Below are positions 27,501-40,100 of a stretch of DNA of 64,000 nucleotides, piece after piece. A program made the position numbers and the translations under genes. Position 1 is the first letter of the stretch. Each line of letters begins with the position of its first letter. The stretch is from the NCBI GenBank assembly GCA_017506865.1, contig JAFCMP010000457.1, positions 62,001 through 126,000 of the forward strand, in the 5' to 3' direction. This stretch comes from Tribonema minus (Eukaryota; Sar; Xanthophyceae; Tribonematales; Tribonemataceae). The notes under the pieces are model-generated. The model was given only the letters and a program-made list of their open reading frames with translations. It did no database searches and was not told the origin of the DNA.

Positions 27501-29980
27501 CACAGCTGCAGCGCAGCTTTCTTGATCAGCACCGGTTTTACCCTGAGTTAGCAGCGTAATGCCATAGAAAATCAGAGAGCGTTAAGGTTCGGCGATGCGC
27601 GTTGATGCAGCGCAGCTTTGCTGAGCAGCATGCAATTTCATCAAAACTGCATAATGAGTGAGCAGTACTAGGGGGGTTAGGATTTGGAGTGGGCTAACCC
27701 TAGCCCCATCCCTAAGACACAAGGATATGGACAATGTGCTCAACCAAACCAACTCCCCTCTTGAGAGGACAGCGCTGCATTCGGTATTTGACACACTCGG
27801 CGATTCGAGTCTGAGAGCGCAGCTCACCACCGTGCCAGAGGTGAAGCAGACAGGCCGACCCAAAGCAGAGCACGAGACGCTAGACGAGGGCGCGTGATGC
27901 TGATGAGTGAATGTATTGTACCGACGACATGAGCCTGAAGCATGGGGTAGGTATCTGTGTCAGCAATAGGGTATGGTGGTACTGCTGCTCTGTCAGAGTC
28001 ACTCACTCGTTGTATGATCTGGTCCAAGTCGTTGTGCTCCCCCTTGGCCGCGGCGCCGGGCACCATGGCCTCAAACTCGTGCAGGGGGCAGAACATGGCT
28101 GCGCAGAGCGCAGGCAACAGAGCAGCATTTGTGCAGCAAGGACAGAGTGAATCGCAGTGCATCCTGGCAGACTCACAACACGAGGATGATTGCGGTGTAG
28201 ATGGACGTCAGTGCTCCGCACTTGCGGCAATTGCGGCCCGACTCCTCCACGCCTGAATTGCACGGAAACGTGTGCACGCTAACAAGCGCCCACTGGAATG
28301 AGGGATCTCTTCCACTCTTCCACTCACAGGGAATGCCGTCAAACTTCTTCATCTGCCTCCGTCAGCATCGCTGACGCTCTTCCCCTGTTGTGGCGTGATT
28401 CAAGCACCCCAGTTCCAACAGCGTCACCATGTTTAGTTCATGTAAGAAGCGCCTGCTGCTGTCTCCCAAAAAATGGCGCTGAGCTTCCCGTCTGCAGCCG
28501 TCAGCGTACCTGCCACTTCGCCGCTGTCATAGTGCAATGACCAACACTCACCAAAGCAATCTTCAATATGACCCGCCCTGGTGACAGCGCACTTCAACTT
28601 CAAGAAGTGTCGCATTTGTGTCTCGCAGAGAAATGCCACCGAGCTTCTCATCCGCCAGCGTCAGCATGCCTGCCGCCTTGCCACCATTGTGTCTGGAGTA
28701 CAGCACTTGTTGAAACCATCAGGATACCTCAATACGTCAACTGCCTTACTACCAGCAAACTTCAACTTCAAAAACACATCAGACTTACAGGGAATGCCGC
28801 CGAGCTTCTCATCTGCCTCCGACAGCGTCCCCGCCGCCTTGCCACCGTCGTAGTTGGAGTACACGGCGCCGCGCCCCATTTTCTCATACGCCTGCCAGCT
28901 CAGGCTGCACACGTACGCGCCGCACCGCCGTATGAACGCCTGTCGAGAAAGCGCGTGAAAATACAGCGGTGGCTATGTTTGATGCTGACGTGCGTAAGGG
29001 CTTTCGTATTCTTGCAGAGGCCTCTGTCGATCAGTATATGGAATCAAAAGATCGTAGAACTCCAGGTGACCAGGTTTGGTTAGCCGCCAATGCCTTCTAC
29101 CAATAACCGCGGTCGCCGCTGCTGCGGCAATGGGTCACGAGTCAACCACCGCCTCCATAACCACAGTAGTCAAACGACTTCTGTGTGCAAGCTTTTATAT
29201 ATACTTCCAACTACATGCTTTTGGTGGTTTTGTTACCGCGAAATGACGGCGGTTGTGGTTTGCCGTCGTCGCGTGTAGAGACGCGCTTCTGTTTGTAGAG
29301 GCCCGCGTCGATACATGCCTACTTTTGGGGGTGCTGTTGCGACTCAGTAATGTTTCCGCATCTCACCAGTGCATGACCGCTTACCATGAATGGCAGCTGT
29401 AGGGAGGCGGTGGGACTGTTGCAGGATGGACCACCTGCGCCATTCATCACAACGGCTGTACAGATGCTTTCACACACTTACCCTGATACGGACAGGCTTG
29501 CGCGGTCGCTGGTCAACACTAACTGATAGTCCTCCACGTTGCAGTGCGCCCTTGGCGCACAGCTAGGTTTGCACTGAGGATGATGAGCATTAACAGAGAG
29601 CCAGGCTTGCAAATGGTACCACATGTGATGTCACAAGTGTCTGGTACCGAACCATGATGACGATGGCCTACAGCAGTTGCATGCCGGTGGTAGCAGACAG
29701 TGTAGCAATACGCAGTACGCAATGTTGCATACCTGCCCACCTTATACTTGTTATCAAATCTCGCTCACGGCGCGGAAAAGCCCAGATGATCGATATCAAA
29801 GCTTGTGGCACAGGATCTACCTGTCATGTGACAATCTGACAGTGTCTCATGACCCACCTTGTACTCCCGCTCCCACAGCGCTGTGTCCGCCACCGGTGGC
29901 GGCGCCCCAAACTGGCTCTTCCCAAACCCCTTGCCAGTGCCGCTGCTGGTGCTGGCCTTACTGTGTTTTCCCGCAGCCAT
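24505..29980 (-). CDS. Unrecognised spliced gene (uncharacterised conserved-looking protein)
   Basis: Exons by splice sites and phase: 29858-29980 (start MAAGKHSKASTSS, ends WEREYK), 28789-28939 (AFIRRCGAYVCSLSWQAYEK...GGIP), 28177-28252 (SGRNCRKCGALTSIYTAI), about 28007-28098 (CPLHEFEAMVPGAAAKGEHN), 27008-27052 (IKQYDPTKEFVVVFQ) and 24505-24602 (VEAAIDIEAAARTQRVAM, GRLGITYGAEP). Most joins are in phase; the join from 28177 to 28098 is not. A terminal exon at 24273-24411 would be in phase but overlaps a dispersed repeat. I cannot name the family. Conserved-looking blocks, a G/S-rich N-terminus and a short hydrophobic stretch (IYTAIILVL) can be seen. It starts divergently from the GOLD gene. 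Confidence 0.55.
24755..24800 (-). repeat. Copy of an exon acceptor edge inside the intron
   Basis: The minus strand reads FEAAMDIAAAARTQRAL, a diverged copy of the start of exon 24505-24602 (VEAAIDIEAAARTQRVA). It lies about 200 bp upstream of that exon in the intron. The CAG acceptor is degraded (TTTTGAGG), so it is probably not spliced. Confidence 0.6.
25675..26545. mobile_element. Putative non-autonomous element rich in CCGAGT/ACTCGG motifs
   Basis: Both edges of this block are dense in CCGAGTA and ACTCGG words (25680-25850 and 26408-26520), while the middle is ordinary. The left edge TAGAGTTGCCGGGG and right edge CGGCAATGTCTGA are roughly inverse of each other and start like the hAT-like TIR at 18038. 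No clean target duplication was found, so the class is a guess. Confidence 0.35.
28320..28700 (-). repeat. Three tandem decayed copies of an exon donor edge
   Basis: Downstream (minus strand) of exon 28789-28939 the end of that exon recurs at about 28620-28690 (HNGGKAAGMLTLADEKLGGI), 28455-28535 (HYDSGEVAGTLTAADGKLSAI) and 28325-28400 (SAMLTEADE, then a 1-base slip, GIP with the donor TGTGAGT). Units are about 150-170 bp and include the start of the intron. They lie in the intron before exon 28177-28252. Confidence 0.7.
29025..29165 (+). repeat. Dispersed repeat copy 2 (possible pol remnant)
   Basis: This matches 24285-24450 in the same orientation. An open stretch reads LAEASVDQYMESKDRR followed by TPGDQVWLAANAFYQ and a stop, which looks like the tail of a retrotransposon polyprotein. 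It lies in the first intron of the minus-strand gene. Confidence 0.45.
29755..29845. repeat. Dispersed repeat shared with 55732-55815
   Basis: TCTCGCTCA(C/G)GGCGC, AGATGAT, ATATCAAAGCTTGT, GGATCTAC/GAATCTAC and ACAATCTGACAGTGTCT/ACAAACTGTAAGCGTCT occur in the same order in both places. Both copies are in introns of unrelated genes. The class is unknown. Confidence 0.5.
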
Positions 29981-31132
29981 CACCGGCTGCCGCTGCTGCC
30001 GCTGCCGCCGAACCGCTGCTGCATTTTATCACAGAGCATTCGTGCAGGTGGAAGGTCGTGTTGCAGGCAACCGCAGCACACATCAGGACTCGTCAGCCAC
30101 CGTTTTGTGTGCTGGCATGTGTAGGTTCCAGCCCGCTGTCGGGAGCTGACATGCGCATGTTGACTCCATGGCTTTGTGATGCTGGAGCATGCTGTCAGAC
30201 ACCCCTGTGGTGTGCCACAAGGATCCGAACAAGATGATGGTGACAGCACACGTGATCAGGCAGACTGGATCATTGTTTAGAATCATTGAAGAATCATCGG
30301 CCGCAATAGAGTTTTCCAAATTCGTGACATTCCATTTTGACACGCACTGCGCAAACAGGTGCCGCAATCAGGCCAGTCGAACGCACGCTGCGTCAAGACA
30401 AGTGAAATGCCAGGACATGGGCGTGATTCAGAGCCCAATCGGCACGTAGAACAAGAGCACACTACATGCATGTGTATGAGCCGTGATGGTGCAACGCTGG
30501 TACACTGCCTTGAAACTTGCTGCGTATATTCCACCGTGCATCTGTCTTTGCAACAGCGCCGCTGGGCGGTGCGGTAGTACTGCCAGAGTGCAAAAAAGAC
30601 AGCGATGCGGCACACGCAACGTGCGACTAAAGAAATCAACACCTGGTGCGCCTACTTGACTTGATTGAGGTACAAGACAATCCTTGCATTACTGCAAAGA
30701 TCTCGCGAGATGCGCAGTCCACGCACCTGGCCGCGCCTGAGCTGTCGGTGACGATGCATTGGCTGCAGGAGCAAATGCCTGTACTGCTGGCACCCAGCAA
30801 TACGCCGCAGCAGCGAGACATGCTAAGGCCAACCTTGTGAACATGGTCTGGTTGAAGTCTTCGCCTGTTGATGCTGAAGCTGGTTGTCAAACCTTGCGCA
30901 GGATTCTTGCTGAGAGGCTTTCGGTCCCGTGCTGCTGAATGAACTTCTTTGAGCTGCTTTGTTACAGCCGCTGCAGTTAGCTCCATCCCACCAAAAGCCT
31001 CCGATCACCTTATTAAGAGGGTTTTCGCTTCGGGAATTCTGTAACCGTCAAAACTTACAAAAGCAATGCGCTCAACACGCTGGCGTTGGCATCAACTGCA
31101 GTAGCATTGCACTCAAGATAACGAGTGCAGCA
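29981..31132. promoter_or_regulatory. Divergent intergenic region, unknown gene / GOLD gene
   Basis: About 1.15 kb separate the two start codons, which point away from each other. A (CCG)-rich stretch lies at 29985-30015. No TATA-like or other element can be assigned with confidence. Short overlapping open frames here have no family resemblance. Confidence 0.4.
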
Positions 31133-34100
31133 ATGGAAGAAGTGCCCGCCAAGGCGAGGTGCAGCAGCGCCGGCAGCGAAGCATTGAGCGACGGAGGCGA
31201 GCTGGTCATAATTCTGCCAGAGGGCTCAGGGAGCTCCGCCTGCTCCGACATGGACAATCTGAGTGGCGACATCTCTGACATTCCTGGCAGCGGGCCTGCC
31301 AGTCCAGGCAGCGGTTGTGCTAGTCCGGCAGCATCATGCGACGACGCTCCCGCAGAGGTGTGTTGCAAAGCAAAGAACAGGACTTGAACCTTGCTTCTAT
31401 CGCTCAAATGCAGTTAGTTGTGTCTGGGGTGGCCATTCAGATGGGGCCGTGGTGAGCATTGTTTTGACGCACGCCAGGTGTACTGAAAACCCTGTTTCTC
31501 ATCCTTACACTGAAGCATTGTGAGGTAAGCAATGATGATGGTTGAATAGTTGTAAAGTGAACAAGTGGGTTGTGTGATGCATGAGTGATGAAGCAGATAG
31601 CGGTCTTGTGTCGGTGGCTGCCGCACTCTGCCTACAAATTCATGCGCTTTAGCTGGCAGGTCTTCTTTCTGACCACGTGATGAGAGCCTGTGTTCTGACA
31701 TGTACAGCACCTGGTGCCTGCATGTTGGTGTGCGTGGTGCTGCAGGACTTTGATGCGAAGGAGCGCCTGATGGCCATAGGGTGAGTGAGTCCTTGATGAG
31801 GCATTGGTTGATATGTTCCCCTGAGCGCTGACGCAGGGAGGGGAGGGGGGAATGGGGGCTGCAGCACAGCGGTTACTGGCACAAGAAAGACAGCAAGCTG
31901 CAGTCAGACTGTCTGTCGCAAGGCAGCTCTTGAAATGCGCCCAGACTATACTGTCGCAGGGGCTACAGCGCTTTGGCGCCAGTGACCTAGACTGCGGGCA
32001 ACAGAGTCACATGTAATTATGCATGTGCTGCCAACCTGCTCACAAAGCAGGCAACGGAGTCACAAGGCGTTGCGTATGTGCTGCTGCCCTGCTTTTAGTA
32101 AAGCAAGATGGCGCTTGGATGGCGCACAGCATGTGCGTTTGGCATTACCAAGTACGAATCATTGCATTGTGTCAAGAGCGCCAGGTTGGCTCATTCAGCA
32201 CAAGAGCGGCGGCCACCTGATATAGAACGGTACCGCGTCCATACCTTTGACTCCGAGCCGCTTGTCGAGCTTCACACCCCACTTTGCCTTACATGCTGAA
32301 GCTGCTGTAGAGAAAACTGCTGCAGATAAAACTGCTCAAGGGATTGCCGCGCTTGTCTCACTTGCTGTCCAGTGGTGTTGGGTGGCAGGCGCGCATTTAT
32401 TACCCACTTGCTTTCCAGTGTTGTTGCGGTGGTAGGCGCGCATTTATTACCCAAGCACAGCCGCTGCTCAATAACAGTCAATGTCTTCGCTTCTTTATAC
32501 ACCAGGTATTTGCCGTTGCACTAGACATGCCAACACAGTGGCATGGTCTGTGGAAACGGCGACGCTACTGTGGACAGTGCCGGTCGCTAAAATATCGTTG
32601 ATCGAGCATCACGCTTACGTACTGTATTTCACGCGCTCCTTGGGCACTTCAGCACATAGATTCCTGACAATGGCACCACACACGCAGTGCATCGCAGGAG
32701 AAACCTCTGCCTGAGCATCGCTGCTGCTGTCGTGTGCGCCACAATCAGATGCTCGTTCAGCACCGAGGACAGCGGCTACCCCGCCACCCTCGACGACGTC
32801 GAGATCTCCTCGAAGCGCTCGGAGAGGAGCATGCTGGAGGGGGATGAGGAGGGGGACAGTGAAGTTGAAGTCGGGGAGGGGGGAGAGGGGGGGGCGGCGG
32901 GGGCTGCAGCAGCGAGCCGCGGAGCAGGTGCCGCTGCTGCGGCGGCGGAGGCGGCGGCGGGGAGCGGCGCGCTGCCCAAGCCGTGGGCGAGGCTCCAGCA
33001 GGTGACTGACGTCAACAAAACGACTGATGTGGTCGCAACAGTAATCAGTGTTGTGTGCAAGCGGCAAAGCCTCTTCAGCTTGACTGACTGCGGGCGCGTG
33101 AACGCAGTCTACGTGAAGATCGTAAGGGGGTGGAAATGCGTAGCTGTCCAGTTCAAGCGCCTTCAGCATGAATGCACCCACAAAATGCGCTGCGGTTTTG
33201 ACACTACACTGCTTGGACCTCGTCAAGTGCCAGCAGATGCTGGATTATGATGATCGATGCATGTCATGAGGGGCACTGCTGGTCGGCGGCAGGGTAAGGT
33301 TAGCAGGTTCAGGGTACTGACCCTAACCCTAACAAGGTCAGGGTCAGCCCTAATCTTGCGTGACCCTACCCTTGGGCTAGCCCTAGCCTTGTATGAAGGC
33401 AAGCCCTCACCATCATTTCAACTCTAATCTTGCGTGACCCTACCCTTGGGCTAGCCCTAGCCTTGTATGAAGGCAAGCCCTCACCATCATTTCAACTCAA
33501 GGTGCAAGCCTCGCTGCAGCTTCCATGAACTGGCACCTCAGCAGGTGACAGGCCAGGGTCAGACTCAGACTCAGACTGACCCCAGGAGCAACGAGGCTGC
33601 GCCAACCTCAGTGCTGTCATGACCGTTGCAAATGTGTGCCAGCGCGCACTACCGCGCTAGCAAAGGCAGCAGAGGACGCCAGAAGGCGTCGCCGTCCGCA
33701 CCATGCGCGAAAAGTATTGAATGCCACTTTCTAGGAGAGCTGTGTAGAACTTGCCAGAAATGTAACTGCCATGTAACCGCCGTCTAGAACTTGCCAGAAA
33801 TGGAACCGTCATGTAATCGCCGTCTTGTGAGATCCAGAACACCACATGATAGCTGTGAACTAACTGCTAGGTCAGAAACTCACACCAGATCAAGCAGGAG
33901 ATTCACCATTCTCAAAGACACGATCCCTCACTCACAGCTCCTTAACTGCAAATCCTGAAAATAGCCTGAGGCGGCGCAGTGTACGCGCCCGCCATCGAGC
34001 CTGTTTGGGTTGCAGCAGCGGGGCTCAAGTCAACGCCCTTCAGGCGCTTGCGGGTTGCCTCACACTGTTGCCGGCCCACGTGTTGCGAGGCTCTCGGTAT

Positions 34101-37100
34101 CTATAGCTCATGTGGCGTGGCAGCCAGCCAGCGCAGGCAACTACTTGCTGGTGCTGCGCACAGCTGCTGTGCCGCTGCTGCGCTACCAAGTACGCAGCAG
34201 TGTTGCAATCAGGCCAACTCTGAGGGGTGCCAGAGAGTGCTGTTCATTTTAAGGCAGAACGTGTCAGACACGCTCGACAAGGCAACGTGTTGGACACACT
34301 TGACAGACCTGACCGTCATATCCTGACAGTACACGGAGGCTCGTCAACCTCACGTGCTCTCCCTGCGCGCGTTGAAAAGGGATGGCGCTACCGCAAAATG
34401 CCAGGGATCACGACCACGATGCAAAACACACGCATGGGGAAAGACTGCCTCACATCGTCCATGCACTGGGGAGCTGCAGAAGAAGCTTTGTGGGGACGCT
34501 AGCAGGCTCGGGAACACTTTTAATCACTGCGCTTTCATTGCAGATGCGTTGGCAAAGCACGCGCACCGTGTACGAGCTGCAGTCGTTGATTTGTGGGGGG
34601 GGGTGCATACCGCCTGATGGAACGGCAGTGGGTGAAGGTCATGAAGAAGCACAAAGAATGGCACTGACAGCTAGTGATATGATTTGCTACAGCAGCACAA
34701 CACTAGGGGTGCGCCGCCCTCAGGGTGAACAGCATCTCATAACACCTAGCTGCCAATGCCGTTCTGTGTTCTTCTTCATTACTTTCACGCGCTGGCGGGC
34801 TGCCAGCCTCGTACCCACCCAACAAGTCACTGACTGCACTTTGTTTGCGTGCACGCTGCGCGTGGTCCAGCGCTGCATCTGTCGTGAATCCATGGTGACT
34901 GACAAACAAAGGTTGCGGGCCCTGGCAGCGTCCCTGCAAAGCTTCTTCTTCTGCAGCTGTCTCAGTGCGTCCGACGCTGCGAGGTCTTTAATAGCCATGT
35001 CTTTCTTGCCATTATATGATGATCATTGGCGTTTTGCAGCAGAAATGCTGGAAGCGTCCGCCACTGGCATATCACCGCCGGCGCTGGTTTGATTGCCCGC
35101 TACATGAATTTTCATTACGTCAATGACGCGCAGGGGTTTTGTAATCGCTGATGCCGCGTAGTGGTGTGTAGTTGCTGTCACCTGCGTCGTCCTTACACCT
35201 GGCAGCTCCGTTTACTTTTGTTTGTGGCAGGTCATTGATGATCTCAACCCCAAGGCCTCCCAGAGCAGGTGAGGTGCAGCAATATGTACTTAAATTGAAT
35301 GTCTACAGAGTCTTGAACGCATGTACTATACAGAAGCATGCCACTGTACTGACCTGTACTGCTGCACTTCAAACGCGTGCGGCGCCGGCATATTTTCCTC
35401 CTGAGCCCGTCAGGCAGCTAAAACTGAAACAACCTCGAAACAAAATGAGGCAGTCATGCGGTATTGCGTGAACGCCAATCGCACACGCGATCCTGATCCG
35501 ACAGCTTGTGTGCTTCTGTATCTTGCACCTGTCATCGTCGGGTGTAGGAGCACCCCAAAGGTGGCTCACATGTGGAAGGCACGTACCTGATGGACGTGCA
35601 CTGATTCAAAACGTAGGTGTATCAAACCGCACCACGTAGTACTGGGCATGGGATGGACAATGCGAGGCAGCACTGTGCACAATTACTATGCCATCAAGAT
35701 CATGCCACACGCGCGCTGAACAGCTCCTGAACCAGCGCAGCCCTGCCAGCTCCAGGCTCAAATCTCTTCTCTGTGTGACCATGACGGTACATACGTTTAA
35801 TGAAGAGCCATTGACACGTGCACCTCATTCAGTCAAGCGTTGTCGGCAATTTCAATGACAAATGTAGGACATACTCTCTGGTGCTATGGATGCCAGTTAA
35901 ACGGTATTGGCGGAGAATTCAGAGGTTTGGGCAGCACTACAATGCTCCACGCTGTAGAGCTGCTGGCTCAGCTCCAAAGTGCTCCGCTCTACCACAGTGC
36001 TCAGCATGCACAAGCATTTTTGCAAGCATCACAAACTTGTTGGCTGCACTCATCACCCCAAGTCATCGCCTACCTCAATTTTTCTGTGCCACTCACGCTG
36101 GTTCAACAAGTTGTTACGCACGCCTCTTGTGCTTTATCCAGTTTACTGTTTATTTTCATTCAATGAGGTATGTCCCGCCATGCAAGCGGCCCTAACAGAA
36201 CACAACAAGAGCATACAGGACCTCCAGCAGTCGCGCCTAGTGACCAGGAAGCCACAGAATGTATAGCAGATGTGTGCGCCATTCCACATTTGCAACAGTC
36301 CGGAACCCTGCCCACAGCATGGCAGTGGTCTGTGCTGGTGGTCTGAACTCTTGCACCAGGTCCAACTCCCAAATGTTATTGCTGGCAAGTCCAGATCTTC
36401 CAAGTTCTTCGCTTGGGGGGCAAGAAAACCTGCAAATCATGGACCGACAAAACAGGGAAAACAATGCTCATGCCATAAAAACATTTGTGATATCCTCCAC
36501 CCTCAAGCTCGTGCCTCAATTATTGCCTTGCTCCTGCGTGACATCCCCGTCGCTCTGCTAGGTCCAACTCCCTGTGGGACGGGATGTTCGGAGGCGTGGC
36601 CGCCATACAGATTGCGCTCGCCAAGCACGCCGAGAGCAAGGCGGCGCAGGCGTCGGCGCCCGCCACTCACAGCAGCAGCAGCAGCGGCGGCGGCGGCAGC
36701 GGCCGCCGCGGCAGTGTGGCGCCGCCGGAGAGCTCTGCCGACATGCAAGCGCCGCCCGGAGCGAGGCCCTGTGAAGTGAAGCCGCAGGTGCGTCACACTT
36801 TGACCCATTTATTGCCCTGTGAAGACAGATGTGGCAGCCATCTTAACAGCAGGCCCCAGTTGCACCACGGGGAAGGATCTGGCGGCTGACTCAGGAAAAA
36901 TTGCAGACCACCTTCTGACTGGGACCTTTCTATGATGCATCTTGATTGCAAGGGGGCTGTGCAGCGGCTGCTTCTGGTGCCAAGGCTGCAGAAAGGACAT
37001 GCAGATAGGATACAGCTGCATTTACTCGTTGCGTGCATCTTTTACAAGGCTGTCTTCGAGCTGCAACAGTAGCAAGCAGTGCAGCAGCAGCAGCAGCAGC

Positions 37101-40100
37101 AGCAGCTGCAGCAGCAGCATCAATTTACCCGCGTTGCACCTTGTGCAATGTGTCCTGTCAATTCAACTCGCCAGCTTGACGATTTAGTGACATTACACAC
37201 ATCTATGGCATCCCTGACGTACAGCAGCAGCAACAGGCGGCACAGCAGCATGAAGCGGATGCGCAACAGCAGCAGCAGCAGGGGGGCTGGTTGAGGTTCC
37301 AGGACCTGACGCGCAAGGTCATGGACTCTGATTCGGGCAAGCGCGCCTTAGAGGCTGCCTCACAGGTATGTGGTATTTTGCCATTGGTCGGTATTGACAA
37401 TTTTTGCCCATTTTTTAAAAAATGTTCCTGGGTCACACCTTTCGCTCTTATTTTGCTAAAAACGAAAACAGATTTAGCTTCTCTACTTTATTGAGACTTG
37501 ATCGTTCTCATGTTGCCTTTCTAGCTTTGGATCTAGTTATACCATGTCATTTATAAAAAAAGGCGGCACTTTTCTAGAGATCCAACCAAAGCTTGAGAAT
37601 TTATTTGAAAATGTGACCAATAGCAAAACAGACAACACATCTGAAAGATAATCAGATGTATTCTTCTGTACAAAAATACGTCAATCAACAAGTACCATCA
37701 GCCCAATCCAATCTGTTGGTAAGTCCCCGCCCAAAAGAAAAATGATACTTCAAGTCATACACCAGTCAACATCAAGATGGACTGTGACAGTTTCTACATA
37801 AATATTTCAAATGTCCCAATCGCTGTTGCAAAAAGATGCAGAAGTTCCGGTCACGATTGGGGCAGCCGTACAACCCTGGGACTGAGCGCCACCACAGGCC
37901 GATGATCAAAGCTGCAGCTTCTTTACCACAGCAACTTGAATACTGCAGCTAAAAGCAGCGCAACTCCACTCAGCCCCTGGCACCAGTCATGGCGATGACA
38001 GCCGCAGGGCTACCTGAGCCACTCCATGACCAAGCAACTTGAAAGCCCACTGGCAGTCGTGGGATTATTATTGGTCCCTCCACACCGCCAGACGTTGAGA
38101 TGGACTGTTCCGCACAGTGCAGGGACAGGTATTACCGCATGCGTGGGTGCTGATCAGGCTGCTGCAGCCCTTGCTGGTGCATACGGTTTGTGAGTTAAAC
38201 TTTAGAGTATACATGTTTCCAGTGTTCTTGGTGCCGGAATCAGATTTCCTGTGCTGCGATCAAGCCTGTCCTGTCGCTGAACCTCACCCACTCTTGACCA
38301 TGCGGCCAAGATGGTAGTACGCAGGTTCGACAATACGGCGGGTGTGATGGCCATGCGTCATGCCGATCAGCTCCATGCTAGTGGCTGCGGCAGCAGTGCT
38401 CAAGGTCTTTCAGCTTGTTCCCTCACGTGCACCACGTAATCGCTGTTGTGAACGTACCCAACTGCAGGCCACATATAGGTACGGAGTGTGCTGTGTGTCA
38501 GGGGGTGCAGGTGTGGCACCCACAGTCAACAGGGGATGAAGGCCAGTACTGATGTCGGAAATTGTGACAGCAGCGTCTAGAACCCAGGCAAGCATAATAG
38601 CCGCAATGCCTTGTGTGCATACCTACATTGTTGTAATTTTGTTCTGCTGCAGGCGGGGCAGGCTGTGGCGCCCAAGGTCGACAAAGTCGTGGAGGCCACG
38701 GGGAAGACTGTCACTGCGGTCAAGGACAGAGCCCGGGACAGCTGGTCGGCAGCGAAGGTGAGATGAACTGCATAGTGGGGCTAAGCGGCAGGGAGGCTTA
38801 GCCTAAAGGGCGGAAAACTCGGCGTGTAGTCCTGCGCAGGTTGCAGGATTACGGGTAGGATAGCATTATGATGAGGCTTGTGGTTTGGACGCGGCCTGGG
38901 CCAGGGTTCGGGTTAGGGTCAATATACAGTCAAAGACATCACAGATCCGGGACAGCTGGTCGGCGGCAAAGGTGAGATGCGCCTCGTAGTGCTGCTACAG
39001 CGACGGGTAGGGTAATAGGTGGACAACACGACTCACGGCTGAACAGTTGTAAATAGGGTGAGGGTTACGGGTACTGACTGGTAGTTGTCTCTTCAAGTTT
39101 GAAAAAAAGGTGAAGTGGACCGCGTAGTGCTGCAACAGCGGCGGAGAGGCTAGAAGGTGTGGACAGCACAGCACACAGTCCTGTACAAGTTGTATGTAGG
39201 GTAAGGGTTTTGGTACTATGAAAACAGTTATAAATCGAAAACAAGTGTTGAAGTGTGTCTGGTATTATTACATCTCGGTGGGCAGTCGCATGTGTGCGCT
39301 GGGCGCAAACGCCAATGTGCGCACTGCTGATTGAGGCCACAACGTCGTCATCGATGGAGTGAGTAGCTGTTGACCAGGGCCATGACTGTCGTCAACAGGA
39401 GAGTCACTCTGTGGGAGGTACATACATTGAAATACAAAACACTTTGTATTGTCGCAAAACCTTGATGTGATGTGAACTTTTTCTTTGGCGCCTGTTGCAG
39501 GACACCTACGCCACCACCAGCCAGACCGTGGCAGAGGCCATAGCGCTGGGGCACATCAAGCTGGACCAGATAGTGGCAGAGGCAGACCGAGAGGTGTGCA
39601 TTAATTGAGTGTGCTCCCCGACTTGCCTGAACTGAAGGATGCTTGCAATTCCAGACAAGTGAGCATTTTCATTTGATGTTAGTTTCACGATGGCGAGACG
39701 TACTCATTCGCACGGGCCATGTGTGTGCTGGGGTAGTTTTGCCATGCCGTTGATTGCCCTGACGACAACCTGAGTCACCCAATTGCTCCGTTTTTTTTCA
39801 CACAAGTGGGATACTCGAATCCCTACACAGTGAATTGTTGCTCTTTTCGTGAACATTCCAGGTCTAGAGTCATTGCAAGCGAGGCAGGCGTAGGACAGCT
39901 AAGCGTAGTCATTATTCTTGGCCATGCCTGTATGCATCCGTGCTTTGCAGCATACTTTGATGGTTTTTTTTTGCGTAGCGCAGGCTGTTGATGCCGTTAT
40001 GACGGGCATAAGCGTTTTGTTGACATGTGTGCGCATTTGCTGAGGAGACCAACTGGTGTTTTGAAAGTGCCCCTTGCTTGTGAATATATTCATTATATTT

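Noticed and set aside
34382..35092. 236-codon plus-strand frame in GOLD gene intron 3
   Set aside because: It falls between two exons whose phases join through 35231-35268; there is no motif and no splice support.
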